Source of the DNA: Acidobacteriota bacterium
GTDB taxonomy: Bacteria; Acidobacteriota; Blastocatellia; Pyrinomonadales; Pyrinomonadaceae
Reading direction: 5' to 3'
NCBI GenBank assembly: GCA_016715115.1
Contig: JADKBM010000016.1
Location: forward strand, 744,001 to 808,000
Length of the DNA stretch: 64,000 nt
A program made the translations under genes and the position numbers. Below are positions 35,101 to 41,874 of this stretch, piece by piece; position 1 is the stretch's first letter, and every line of letters starts with the position of its first letter. The notes under the pieces were generated by a model. That model was given only the letters and a program-made list of their open reading frames with translations. It was not told the DNA's origin and made no database searches.

Positions 35101-35903
35101 CCGCCTGATTTCGTCGCAATCGAAACGATGCCGCCGCCGCTTCGGCCGAAATCGGCCGGATAGGAACCGGCAACGACCTTGAATTCGCGGATCGAATCCT
35201 GCGGCGGCTGGACGGCAACGCCGTTAAAGTCACCCACGGTGTTCGAAACGCCGTCGAGCAGAACGTCGTTCGTTGACGAACGTCCGCCGTTTACTGAGAA
35301 GTTCGAGTCGAAGAAATTGCGGTTGCCCGGCGACCCGATCGGACCCTGAGCATTGCCGTTCTCGTTCAGACCTTCCCCGCGGGCCTGCGCGAAGCCCGCG
35401 TCGATCGCGCCCGGGACGAGATTGATGAACGCCAAAGCGCTGCGCTCGCCCGATGGCAGATCCTCGACCAACTTGTTCTCGATCGTCGTATCGATTGCCG
35501 AGCTTTCCGTTTGGAGCAAAGGGGTCTCGGATCCCTCGATCTCGACCGTCACTTCTCCCGCAGTGAGCGAGAGGCTGATGTTGAGACCTGCCGTCTGACC
35601 GGTTTCAAGTTTGATGTTCGGTCGCTCGGCCTTGGCGAAACCGGACTTTTCGACCGTAACGCTGTAGGTTCCCGGCTGCAAGAACGTGACCGTGTAGCGG
35701 CCGTCTTCGTTCGTCTGGGTCGATTTCGACAAACCGGTCTCGATCGAGGTGACGGTGACATTCGCACCCGGGACGATGGCCCCGTTCGGATCCTTGATCT
35801 CGCCGGTCAGGGTCGCGGTGATCGTTTGGGCGCCAACGTTGAGCGCCATAAATGCCAGGATCAACACAAACGGGATGATCGGTTTCTTCGACAGCAATCT
35901 CAT
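32112..35903 (-). CDS. TonB-dependent receptor, Oar-like with carboxypeptidase-regulatory domain
   Basis: This 1263-residue outer-membrane protein has a signal peptide (1-26), then an N-terminal CarboxypepD_reg/CNA-B-like beta domain (about 28-110, GEIKDPNGAIVPGANVTVTS). A plug domain follows (about 130-270, with FDSNFSVNGGRSSTNDVLLDG), then a beta-barrel ending ...RNIQLVVRYTF with the terminal Phe typical of barrel proteins. It probably imports glycan fragments. A GGAG site is 5-8 bases before the ATG. A DasR/NagR-like palindrome lies 128 bases upstream, linking expression to the amino-sugar regulator. Confidence 0.9.
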   Translation of the reverse strand: MRLLSKKPIIPFVLILAFMALNVGAQTITATLTGEIKDPNGAIVPGANVTVTSIETGLSKSTQTNEDGRYTVTFLQPGTYSVTVEKSGFAKAERPNIKLETGQTAGLNISLSLTAGEVTVEIEGSETPLLQTESSAIDTTIENKLVEDLPSGERSALAFINLVPGAIDAGFAQARGEGLNENGNAQGPIGSPGNRNFFDSNFSVNGGRSSTNDVLLDGVSNTVGDFNGVAVQPPQDSIREFKVVAGSYPADFGRSGGGIVSIATKSGGKRFSGALYEYYQDGDLNANGWQRNRRGLRANGTPTLPRIDIVRHQYGGALGGPLVAPRFGMREPGESFFRKLDKTFFFFNYEGRFEKNPFSREITVPTQRMRTGDLSEVPVTIINPYVTGRTTAFAGNNLSTLPTCSSSAPRTAACLDPVALAVLRYIPLPNQPGTTLNYIFDGKADFRRDIYAFRLDHTFSDKHSLFTRFSYEKRFTSEPNYFEGSDAANVRKVKDTFYNLTLNDTYSLTPTLINNFRYGYTRVRANQIPQSQGFDPTALGLPADFRIRAAQLKFPDFTIGGASNVPGEITSGQIGGAGNDQPRDTHTIANAMTWVNGNQTWRFGGEYRLLRFFPFQFFTPTGSFTFNRNWTANASGVGGSALASFLLGLPASGNQETVVPLTLYHHYGAGFVQNDWRVSNRLILNLGVRWDFETGTGEANGAMTNFDLNASSPVQGQQNLANLDLFVSRLNPNVAANKGLLSFVDGPQTKTNYDRFSPRIGFAFKINDKTTVRAGYGLFYVPISIENPAAQGTNFTSAVPQVANQTATLASAASVIYLTNPFPAGIPVPPGTSLGARTRLAQQVFAVEPERENPYSQQWNIVLQREIAKNTVLDIAYVGGKGVRLPIQSVELNEIPASTLEFARNNFNQPGTCGTTANPTAACTSTAQFFTFTVANPFSGLLNVPGASTSVSGATVQRLQLLRAYPQYTSVQLFRPHWGSSDYHSLQINLQRRFSNGLSGTVNYTWSKLLDTGGVGNGAAFLDATAIQDASNFGREYSYSTLDVPHRFVASWTYELPFGKNKKFGKNWNGITQLLLGGWQTSGTYTWQKGTPIPITATNSFPGAVAISSAVRRPDRIAGSSNFSLGTSRDNIVAQGLWFDPAMFVDPIYSGSANNFVFGSAARTYNDIRRDNYRNINLSVLKNFYWAEGRQKLQFRAEFLNAFNWVVYGTPVSTLNVTGAVGTANNNTLNPANPCFATQQCFGQVRTQGNTPRNIQLVVRYTF

Positions 35904-36030
35904 ACTTTTTCTCCAGTTTCGTTATGAATCGTTCTCGCTTGGACGTGTCTTGGATCCGTGTTCAGCGCGACCGGACAGGATCCGGAGATCGCAGATCGGG
36001 ATACTTTTCTTCAAATGCCGCGCTTCAATA

Positions 36031-36044
36031 GTGGACTAGACCAC
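36031..36044. promoter_or_regulatory. DasR/NagR-like GntR operator upstream of the TonB receptor
   Basis: GTGGACTAGACCAC is nearly palindromic (GTGG/CCAC arms around CTAG). It matches the known DasR/NagR (GntR-HutC subfamily) operator pattern of TGGTCTAGACCA type with one change. It lies 128 bases before the receptor ATG and 86 bases past the permease stop. A second copy is at 47389-47404 next to the GntR gene. Confidence 0.75.
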
Positions 36045-36129
36045 CCAAAAATAACAGACTTGCAACCCGAAGTCAAATTTGACGCCGGACGATCGCCCGT
36101 TACGGCGGATTCCCAAACCGCGCGCCGAA

Positions 36130-37074
36130 TCAGGTCCGCATCACCCTCGATTTCTGAAGCTGATCGGCAAGGACGGCGAGCAGTATGACGACGCCGAGCG
36201 CGATCTTCTGAAGGTACGGATCGATGCCGGCGAGATTCAACCCGTTGTTCAGAACCCCGATGAAGATCGCGCCGAAGAGCGTCGAGATGACGCTGCCTTT
36301 TCCGCCCATCAGCGAGGTTCCGCCGACGACGACGGCGGCGATCACGTCCAGTTCATATTGCATCCCGGCGTTGGCGAGTCCCGCGCCGAGGCGCGATGCG
36401 AGCATTGCGCCGGCCAGGCCGACAAGGAACCCATTGAGGACGTAAACCCAAAACGTGACCGACTTGACGTTGATGCCCGCGAGAAACGACGCTTCGGAAT
36501 TCCCGCCGATGGCGTAGACGTATCGGCCGAACCGCGTCTGCGAAAGCACGAACCAGCCGGACGCGAACACGATCAGCATAATGATCACCGGCACCGGAAT
36601 CCCGATGAGCTTTTCGCGCCCGATAAATGCGAAAGAGGCCGGCAGGTCGCTTACCGACGTCGACCCCGAAAACTTGTCGGCGACGATAAACGACAACCCG
36701 CGGGCGATCGTCAGCACGGCGAGCGTGACGACGAACGGCGGGACTTTGAAACGCGCGACGGTGATCCCGTTGAAAGCGCCCCAGACAATTCCGACGCCGA
36801 CCGCCGCGATGATGCCGACGATGACTCCCGAATCGCCGATGCTTTTCGCGCAGATCGCCGCTACGATCCCGGCAAGCGCGAGTACCGAACCGATCGAGAG
36901 GTCGATCCCGCCGGTGAGGATCACAAACGTCATCCCGACTGCCAGGACGCCGGTGATCGCGATGCTCAAACCGACGTTGAGCAGGTTGTCGACCGACAAG
37001 AACTGCGGCGAGAGCATCGCAAAAACGACGCCCTCGGCGAGGATCGCGAGCAGGATTATGTACTTCTGGAACAT
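36130..37074 (-). CDS. Sugar ABC transporter permease (RbsC/BPD_transp_2 family)
   Basis: The start is the ATG giving MFQKYIILLAILAEG; a GTG one codon earlier is less likely. The 314-residue protein has about 9-10 helices, including LTGGIDLSIGSVLALAGIVAA, the hallmark of the ribose/xylose-type permeases, and VVGGTSLMGGKGSV. It pairs with the binding protein at 37554-38456 for import of a monosaccharide or amino sugar. No ATPase (RbsA type) gene is present between or beside them. Confidence 0.88.
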   Translation of the reverse strand: MFQKYIILLAILAEGVVFAMLSPQFLSVDNLLNVGLSIAITGVLAVGMTFVILTGGIDLSIGSVLALAGIVAAICAKSIGDSGVIVGIIAAVGVGIVWGAFNGITVARFKVPPFVVTLAVLTIARGLSFIVADKFSGSTSVSDLPASFAFIGREKLIGIPVPVIIMLIVFASGWFVLSQTRFGRYVYAIGGNSEASFLAGINVKSVTFWVYVLNGFLVGLAGAMLASRLGAGLANAGMQYELDVIAAVVVGGTSLMGGKGSVISTLFGAIFIGVLNNGLNLAGIDPYLQKIALGVVILLAVLADQLQKSRVMRT

Positions 37075-37553
37075 CACTTTTTGATTTGCGATTTGCGATT
37101 TGCGATTTTAGGATTCTAGGATTCCAGATTCCAGATTCCAGATTCCAAATTCCAGGATTCCAGGGTTCCAGATTCCAGGGTTCCAGGATTCCGGATTCCA
37201 GGATTCCAGGATTCCAGGGTTCCAGGGTTCCAGGGTTCCAGGGTTCCAGGATTCCAGGGTTCCAGGATTCCGGATTCCAGGATTCCAGATTCCAGGATTC
37301 CAGGATTCCAGAATTCCAGATTCCAGGATTCCAGATTCCAGGGTTCCAGGATTCCAGATTCCAGGATTCCAGAATTCCAGGGTTCCAGATTCCAGGATTC
37401 CAGATTCCAGGATTCCAGATTCCAGATTCCAGATTCCAGGATTCCGAGTATTTCAAGGCTTCCTGGGATCTCAAAGTCCTAATTCTTCGATTTCCGGAAT
37501 CGGAATGAAATCCCGAAATCCCAAATCGCAAATCGCAAATCGCAAATCGAAAC
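37075..37553. repeat. GGATTCCA array plus GATTTGCG flanks
   Basis: Roughly 330 bases (about 37113-37441) are made of 7-8-base units GGATTCCA, GGGTTCCA and GATTCCA in irregular order. They are bordered by GATTTGCGATTTGCG on the left and AATCGCAAATCGCAAATCG on the right, which are inverted relative to each other. The array lies inside the sugar ABC operon, between the permease and the binding protein. Both strands stay open for long stretches because the unit contains no stop, but the predicted peptides (WNPGIWNPGI) are not real proteins. Confidence 0.88.
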
Positions 37554-38456
37554 TTACTTGACGATCGTGACCGGAATCGCGACGATCTTTTCGACCGTTT
37601 CGCCTTTGAGATGCTTGGCGATCGTTTCGATCGTCTTCGATCCGATCAGCTTCGGGTCTTGGGCGACGTCGGCCTTGAGCATCGTTCCCGACTTGATCTT
37701 GCCGACGGCTTCGGGCGTTGCGTCATAGCCGACGATGATGAGGTCCTTTTTGCCGCGCGTTTCTGCGGAGGCAAGCGCTCCCAATGCCGAGTCGTCGTTG
37801 ATCGCGAAGATCGCTTTCAGGTTCGGGTTTCCCTGAAGCATATCGTCGGTCGCCTTGGTCGCGCGGTCGCGGACGCCGCCGCCGTTGAGCGTCGCGACGA
37901 TCTTGATATTCGGATACTTCGCCATCTCGTCTTTGAATCCCTTTTCGCGGTCGATCGTCGATTGAACCTCGGGTTGGCCGATGACCCCGACCTCGCCGCC
38001 GTCTTTCAAAAGCCCGGCGATGAACTCGGCCGCGACCTTTCCGCCCTGCAAATTGTCCGACGCGATGTGCGAGACGACGGTTCCGCCGCTGGCCGCGATG
38101 TCGGCCGTGAATACCGGAATCTTCGCCGCATTCGCCTTTTCGATCGCCGGCCCGATGCCTTTGGTGTCGGCCGGACAAACAACGATCGCGGCGACTTTTT
38201 GAACGATGAAGTTCTCGATCTGCGACTGCTGTTTCGCGAGATCCATATCGCCCGATTGGACGATCAGTTCGAACCCGTTCTTGTCCGCGGCCTCTTTCAG
38301 ACCGGCTTCAAGGTCCTTGTAGAACTGATGCTCACGGGTGAGCAGCGTGACGCCGATCTTCTTCTTTTCTCCGCTCGGCCCGGTCGTCTGTTTTTGGTTG
38401 CACGCGATTCCGATGATCGCTGTTAAAGTCAGTAAAACGATTAGTTTGATTCTCAT
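37554..38456 (-). CDS. Sugar ABC transporter substrate-binding lipoprotein (RbsB type)
   Basis: The start is placed at the ATG giving MRIKLIVLLTLTAIIGIACNQ, a lipoprotein signal with Cys19. The 300-residue periplasmic binding protein is of class I (peripla_BP_4): IGVTLLTREHQFYKDLEAG, QKVAAIVVCPAD, SHIASDNLQGGKVAAEF, AIFAINDDSALGAL and IIVGYDATPEAV. Its start overlaps the DUF4127 stop by 4 bases. Ligand is probably a sugar or amino sugar. Confidence 0.9.
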   Translation of the reverse strand: MRIKLIVLLTLTAIIGIACNQKQTTGPSGEKKKIGVTLLTREHQFYKDLEAGLKEAADKNGFELIVQSGDMDLAKQQSQIENFIVQKVAAIVVCPADTKGIGPAIEKANAAKIPVFTADIAASGGTVVSHIASDNLQGGKVAAEFIAGLLKDGGEVGVIGQPEVQSTIDREKGFKDEMAKYPNIKIVATLNGGGVRDRATKATDDMLQGNPNLKAIFAINDDSALGALASAETRGKKDLIIVGYDATPEAVGKIKSGTMLKADVAQDPKLIGSKTIETIAKHLKGETVEKIVAIPVTIVK

Positions 38457-40177
38457 AATGATTTGACTCGTCTCGTTCCGGGGATTATTGGTATAAGCAG
38501 CTTGCAGGTTAGCTCGAAATCGAGCTCGGCTTCGAATGTCCGCCCCCACGGCAACCGAAAACTGAATTTCGAAATGTCCGGGCAGGCCACCCACGTATCA
38601 TTCACGGCGACCGGATCAAGGCTTGTCCTAACATAGCCGGCCATTTCCCGAACCGAGTACCGTTCAACGGCTGTCGTTTGCTCGGATTCAAAACGAAACA
38701 CGTTCCAGCCCTGGGAGCGCGCAAACTCGATCGCCTTCGGACGAACGATCGAATGATATGCGTGGTCATCGAGCAGGCGATTGACCATAAACCACGTATG
38801 CCCGCGAACGGTTCGGAGCCTGAAGGCATTCAGACGTTGGGCATCCGCTGCCCGCACGCCTTTTCCGATCGCCCGATTAATCAGAAACTTCGACGCACCG
38901 CTGATGATCCCGTGCGGAACCGCAGTGCCGATCGTGTTACCGGCAGTATTCCATGACGCGTAACCGAGCACCCGCGAAAATATCGATCTGCGCAAAAGTG
39001 ATTTCGTAAACTCGATGTCGGCGCCCTGAATCTCACCCTTCGGATCGACGTCCGCGACTATCAGCTGATTTGCTCCTGCTCTGGGAAACGAAACGCCATC
39101 GCCGTTCGGCGTTGAGATTTCATCGTTGATCCGCTGAGCGAACCGATTTGCCGCACCGTTTTCAAACCTCGACACAAAAACGAAGAACAATATCGCCGCG
39201 TCCTTTTCATCGGCGACCTCGACGCCGCCGGCGGCTTTGATATGAAAACTCACGGTCTTGCGGAGCGGACGGTCTTCGTACGGCATGAACTGGTCGGCCA
39301 GCTTTTCATCTGAAAAGATCGCCTTGATCTTTGGCTGATACTTGTATTTGGCGGTCAGCGCGCGGGACAGGAGCAGCATCGAAACTTCATCCGCGCCTGG
39401 TTGGATGGCGATCTTTTCCTGAAGTTTCAGTTGGGCCACTTTTGCGATCAGCGTCTCGCGGTCGGCAATATGGACGCCGTTCGGCTTCGCGTCGTCCTGC
39501 GAAAGAATTAGATAATCGATCACGCCTTCGCGGACCAGATCGACCGTGTGGAGGTTGATCCGCAGATCGCGTTCGCGCGCTTTCTTGTATTTCGCGAGCG
39601 CCTCTGCCGGAATCTTTTCCTCGAGTTCCGCGGTCTCCTGCGCCTTTGCCGGATCGGGCGAGATCTCGGCCCAACGCGCGAGATTGACGCGATAAGATTC
39701 ATTGACGACGTTGCCGGTCGGCGCGAGGCGCATTATCACGCTCGAGCCGTAGATCGGCATTTTGGGCGCCGCCTTCCGAATGGCGCGGATCACTTCGAGT
39801 CGTTTAAGCGCCGTTTCGGATGTTGTTTCAAACTCGCGCATCGCGACGAGTCCGCCGTAGGCGATCATATCGATCGAGACGATCGCGGCGTCGAACGATG
39901 TCAGTTTCTGCTTCTTGATCCATTCGACGATCTCGTCCGATCTTCCGAATTCCGTGAACCGTCCGAGCATCGCGCGCGGCGGCACGACAACCTCTGCATC
40001 GCCGATAAGCCCCATCTTTACAGGCATTTGCAAGCAAGGCGGACGATCATCGAGCGGGATCAGCAGGATCCTGGAAGTGAGTTTTGTCTGGGCGCTCGAC
40101 GAAATTGCGGCCAACAAATGTACGACGCAAATCAACAGCGCAACGCAAAAAAGCCGTTTTCGTCCAACTCTGATCAT
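38453..40177 (-). CDS. DUF4127 family secreted protein
   Basis: This 574-residue protein has a signal peptide (about 1-30). The family opening SRILLIPLDDRPPCLQMP is followed by AIVSIDMIAYGGLV and LILSQDDAKPNGVH. DUF4127 proteins have no established activity. They recur in bacterial clusters with GH3 hexosaminidases and BadF-type kinases, as here, which suggests processing of amino-sugar or peptidoglycan fragments. It lies 3 bases after the VapB-like gene and is coupled to the binding protein. Confidence 0.8.
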   Translation of the reverse strand: MIRVGRKRLFCVALLICVVHLLAAISSSAQTKLTSRILLIPLDDRPPCLQMPVKMGLIGDAEVVVPPRAMLGRFTEFGRSDEIVEWIKKQKLTSFDAAIVSIDMIAYGGLVAMREFETTSETALKRLEVIRAIRKAAPKMPIYGSSVIMRLAPTGNVVNESYRVNLARWAEISPDPAKAQETAELEEKIPAEALAKYKKARERDLRINLHTVDLVREGVIDYLILSQDDAKPNGVHIADRETLIAKVAQLKLQEKIAIQPGADEVSMLLLSRALTAKYKYQPKIKAIFSDEKLADQFMPYEDRPLRKTVSFHIKAAGGVEVADEKDAAILFFVFVSRFENGAANRFAQRINDEISTPNGDGVSFPRAGANQLIVADVDPKGEIQGADIEFTKSLLRRSIFSRVLGYASWNTAGNTIGTAVPHGIISGASKFLINRAIGKGVRAADAQRLNAFRLRTVRGHTWFMVNRLLDDHAYHSIVRPKAIEFARSQGWNVFRFESEQTTAVERYSVREMAGYVRTSLDPVAVNDTWVACPDISKFSFRLPWGRTFEAELDFELTCKLLIPIIPGTRRVKSL

Positions 40178-40180
40178 AGT

Positions 40181-40420
40181 CTAGTTACCGGGAAACCGGC
40201 CTTCAGCTTCGTCAAGATCCGAAAGCACCGATGAGATCTTGTCCAGGTCAACGGGCAGCAATGGCTGCCCCAACGACCTGGACTTCACTACGAATCCGGG
40301 ACCGCTAATCGCGACCCGCAACAGGTCATTCACGGCGTCGTCAAAGTCCAAGTCGTGGCGCAAAGCATAGCGTTCGATCCCGATCAAAACATCCGTGTCA
40401 ATTGATAGTGTCCTTTTCAT
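40181..40420 (-). CDS. Small VapB/RHH-antitoxin-like protein, no toxin partner
   Basis: This 79-residue protein has an N-terminal MKRTLSIDTDVLIGIERYALRHDLDFDDAVNDLL, which fits a ribbon-helix-helix DNA-binding fold. The extended C-terminal tail (KSRSLGQPLLPVDLDKISSV) is like those of VapB-type antitoxins. A VapC PIN-domain gene would normally follow, but the next gene is DUF4127. It is packed 10 bases from the upstream GHL10 gene and 3 from DUF4127. It may regulate the operon or be a remnant of a toxin-antitoxin pair. Confidence 0.55.
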   Translation of the reverse strand: MKRTLSIDTDVLIGIERYALRHDLDFDDAVNDLLRVAISGPGFVVKSRSLGQPLLPVDLDKISSVLSDLDEAEGRFPGN

Positions 40421-40430
40421 TCAAGCCATT

Positions 40431-41642
40431 CTATTTTCCGGCGTCCCAAACTCCAAGCTTTTCCGCCAGATCGTCCGTCACGAGTTGCGACGCAAAGATC
40501 GCGAGGCCGTCGTAACCGTATTTCTTTTCAACGTTTAAGAAGCGCTCGTCGAGGGAATTGTTCTTGTAGAAATGGGTCACGTAAAGCGTCAGATAGACCT
40601 TCATCGGCGGCTTGATCTCGCGCCGGAATTCCTTTGCCCAACGATCGACGGTGTCGAAGTTCGGGCTGTAGCACATCGGATAGAACGCGTCGATGTAGCC
40701 CTTGGCGGCCCAGTCGCGCGAGTCCTGCATCTTGACTTTCAAGGTGTTCTCGAAATCGGGAAAAACCGCCACCGATATTTGCCATTTCGGCTGACTCTTG
40801 CGAACTTCGTCGCTCACTAGTTTCACGACTTCGGTAACTTTGAGCGTCTTCCAATCCTGCCACTGCCGCTTCTCGGCTTCCGACTTGAGTGTCTTCGCGT
40901 CGAGTCCCGTGTCCTTTTTGAACTGCGCCAGCGCGTCGGCCGAATAATCGAAAGGAGTTTCCGGATAATGGAGCGGGTAACGTATGTAATCGAGCTGGAC
41001 GCCGCCGAGTTTCGGATACTTCGCGACCATCTCGCGCATCACGTTAACCAATAAGCGCCGTACGCCGGCGTTCGACGGCGACATAAAAACCTTGTCGACC
41101 TCGCGGTTCGCGCCCTCGGCCTCGCTTTTGACGAGCGGCGAACCGTTGATATCGAGCGCCATCCATTCCGGAAACTTCGAAAAAATCGGCGACTTCGACG
41201 GATCGCCGAGATTCGTGCTCCATTGATGAAAGATATGCATCCAGGCATCGACGCGGATGCCGAGTTTCTCGGCTTCGTCGATGTAAAACTGCAGAACGTC
41301 GTACGTCTCCGTCTGCCCCGCCTCATCCTTTCGGGCGACGCCGTACGGGATCGAAAGCGGCCGCTGTGGAACGACGCGCGACGGATAGATCGTGTAGCCG
41401 TCCCAGAATGTTTCAAGAAAAACCACGTTGAATCCGGCGCGTTTCATCCGTTCGAGTTCTGTCCGAATGTACTTTCGCGCCTCGACCGGATCTTTCCTCG
41501 TTGGCTGCGTCGCCGAAACGAAAGGCCGGACCCAGACGGCGCGGTCGGCGGCGGCAGAAGGAATCGCGAAGACGATCAATGTCAGAACCGGGAGCGATAG
41601 CGACCGGCAAAGCGCTTCAAATCGTGACGCGACAGCGTACAT
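40431..41642 (-). CDS. Secreted GHL10/DUF187-type glycoside hydrolase-like protein
   Basis: The start is placed at the ATG (MYAVASRFEALC) preceded by GAGG; an in-frame GTG eight codons earlier lacks a ribosome site. The 403-residue protein has the (beta/alpha)8 fold of family-10-like glycosidases: AVWVRPF, AGFNVVFLETFWDGYTIYPS, GIRVDAWMHIFHQW, LGGVQLDYIRYP and IDAFYPMCY with acidic strand-end residues. It probably cleaves a polysaccharide or glycan in the periplasm. Residues around LCRSLSLPVLTL, the hydrophobic core of the signal peptide, are encoded by a copy of the tandem repeat found just upstream. Confidence 0.8.
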   Translation of the reverse strand: MYAVASRFEALCRSLSLPVLTLIVFAIPSAAADRAVWVRPFVSATQPTRKDPVEARKYIRTELERMKRAGFNVVFLETFWDGYTIYPSRVVPQRPLSIPYGVARKDEAGQTETYDVLQFYIDEAEKLGIRVDAWMHIFHQWSTNLGDPSKSPIFSKFPEWMALDINGSPLVKSEAEGANREVDKVFMSPSNAGVRRLLVNVMREMVAKYPKLGGVQLDYIRYPLHYPETPFDYSADALAQFKKDTGLDAKTLKSEAEKRQWQDWKTLKVTEVVKLVSDEVRKSQPKWQISVAVFPDFENTLKVKMQDSRDWAAKGYIDAFYPMCYSPNFDTVDRWAKEFRREIKPPMKVYLTLYVTHFYKNNSLDERFLNVEKKYGYDGLAIFASQLVTDDLAEKLGVWDAGK

Positions 41643-41678
41643 TGACCTCGTTGAAAATCTCACCACTTGTTTGCGTTT

Positions 41679-41709
41679 GCCCGCCCGCTTACGCTGGCGG
41701 TACTGACTT
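41679..41709. repeat. GCCCGCCCGCTTACGCTGGC element
   Basis: This copy is almost identical to the one at 20290-20320, each ending in GGTACTGACT. The core GCCCGC...GCGGGC-like arms make a short hairpin. It borders the 36-base array. Confidence 0.75.
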
Positions 41710-41722
41710 TGCTTTCGTTTAG

Positions 41723-41866
41723 CCGGTCGCTACCGCTCCCGGTTCCGACTTTGTTTTCCCGGTCGCTACCGCTCCCGGTTCCGACTTTGTTTTCCCGGTC
41801 GCTACCGCTCCCGGTTCCGACTTTGTTTTCCCGGTCGCTACCGCTCCCGGTTCTGACGTTGCCTTT
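41723..41866. repeat. Four-copy 36-base tandem array
   Basis: Four head-to-tail units of 36 bases (41723, 41759, 41795, 41831) each begin CCGGTCGCTACCGCTCCCGG. The first three are identical and the last diverges at its end. The spacing is strictly tandem with no unique spacers, so it is not CRISPR. A further, inverted partial copy lies at 41581-41608 inside the GHL10 coding sequence. Confidence 0.9.
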
Positions 41867-41874
41867 TTACTTTT

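Noticed and set aside
37113..37441. CRISPR array
   Set aside because: Units are 7-8 bases with no spacers and no cas genes nearby.
36353..37531. Frame encoding WNPGIWNPGI-type repeats
   Set aside because: It is the translated GGATTCCA array fused to antisense of the permease; no start or family support.
41723..41866. CRISPR or coding tandem repeat
   Set aside because: Units are strictly head to tail without spacers; the open frame through them is Ser/Leu/Pro repeat only, with no start context.
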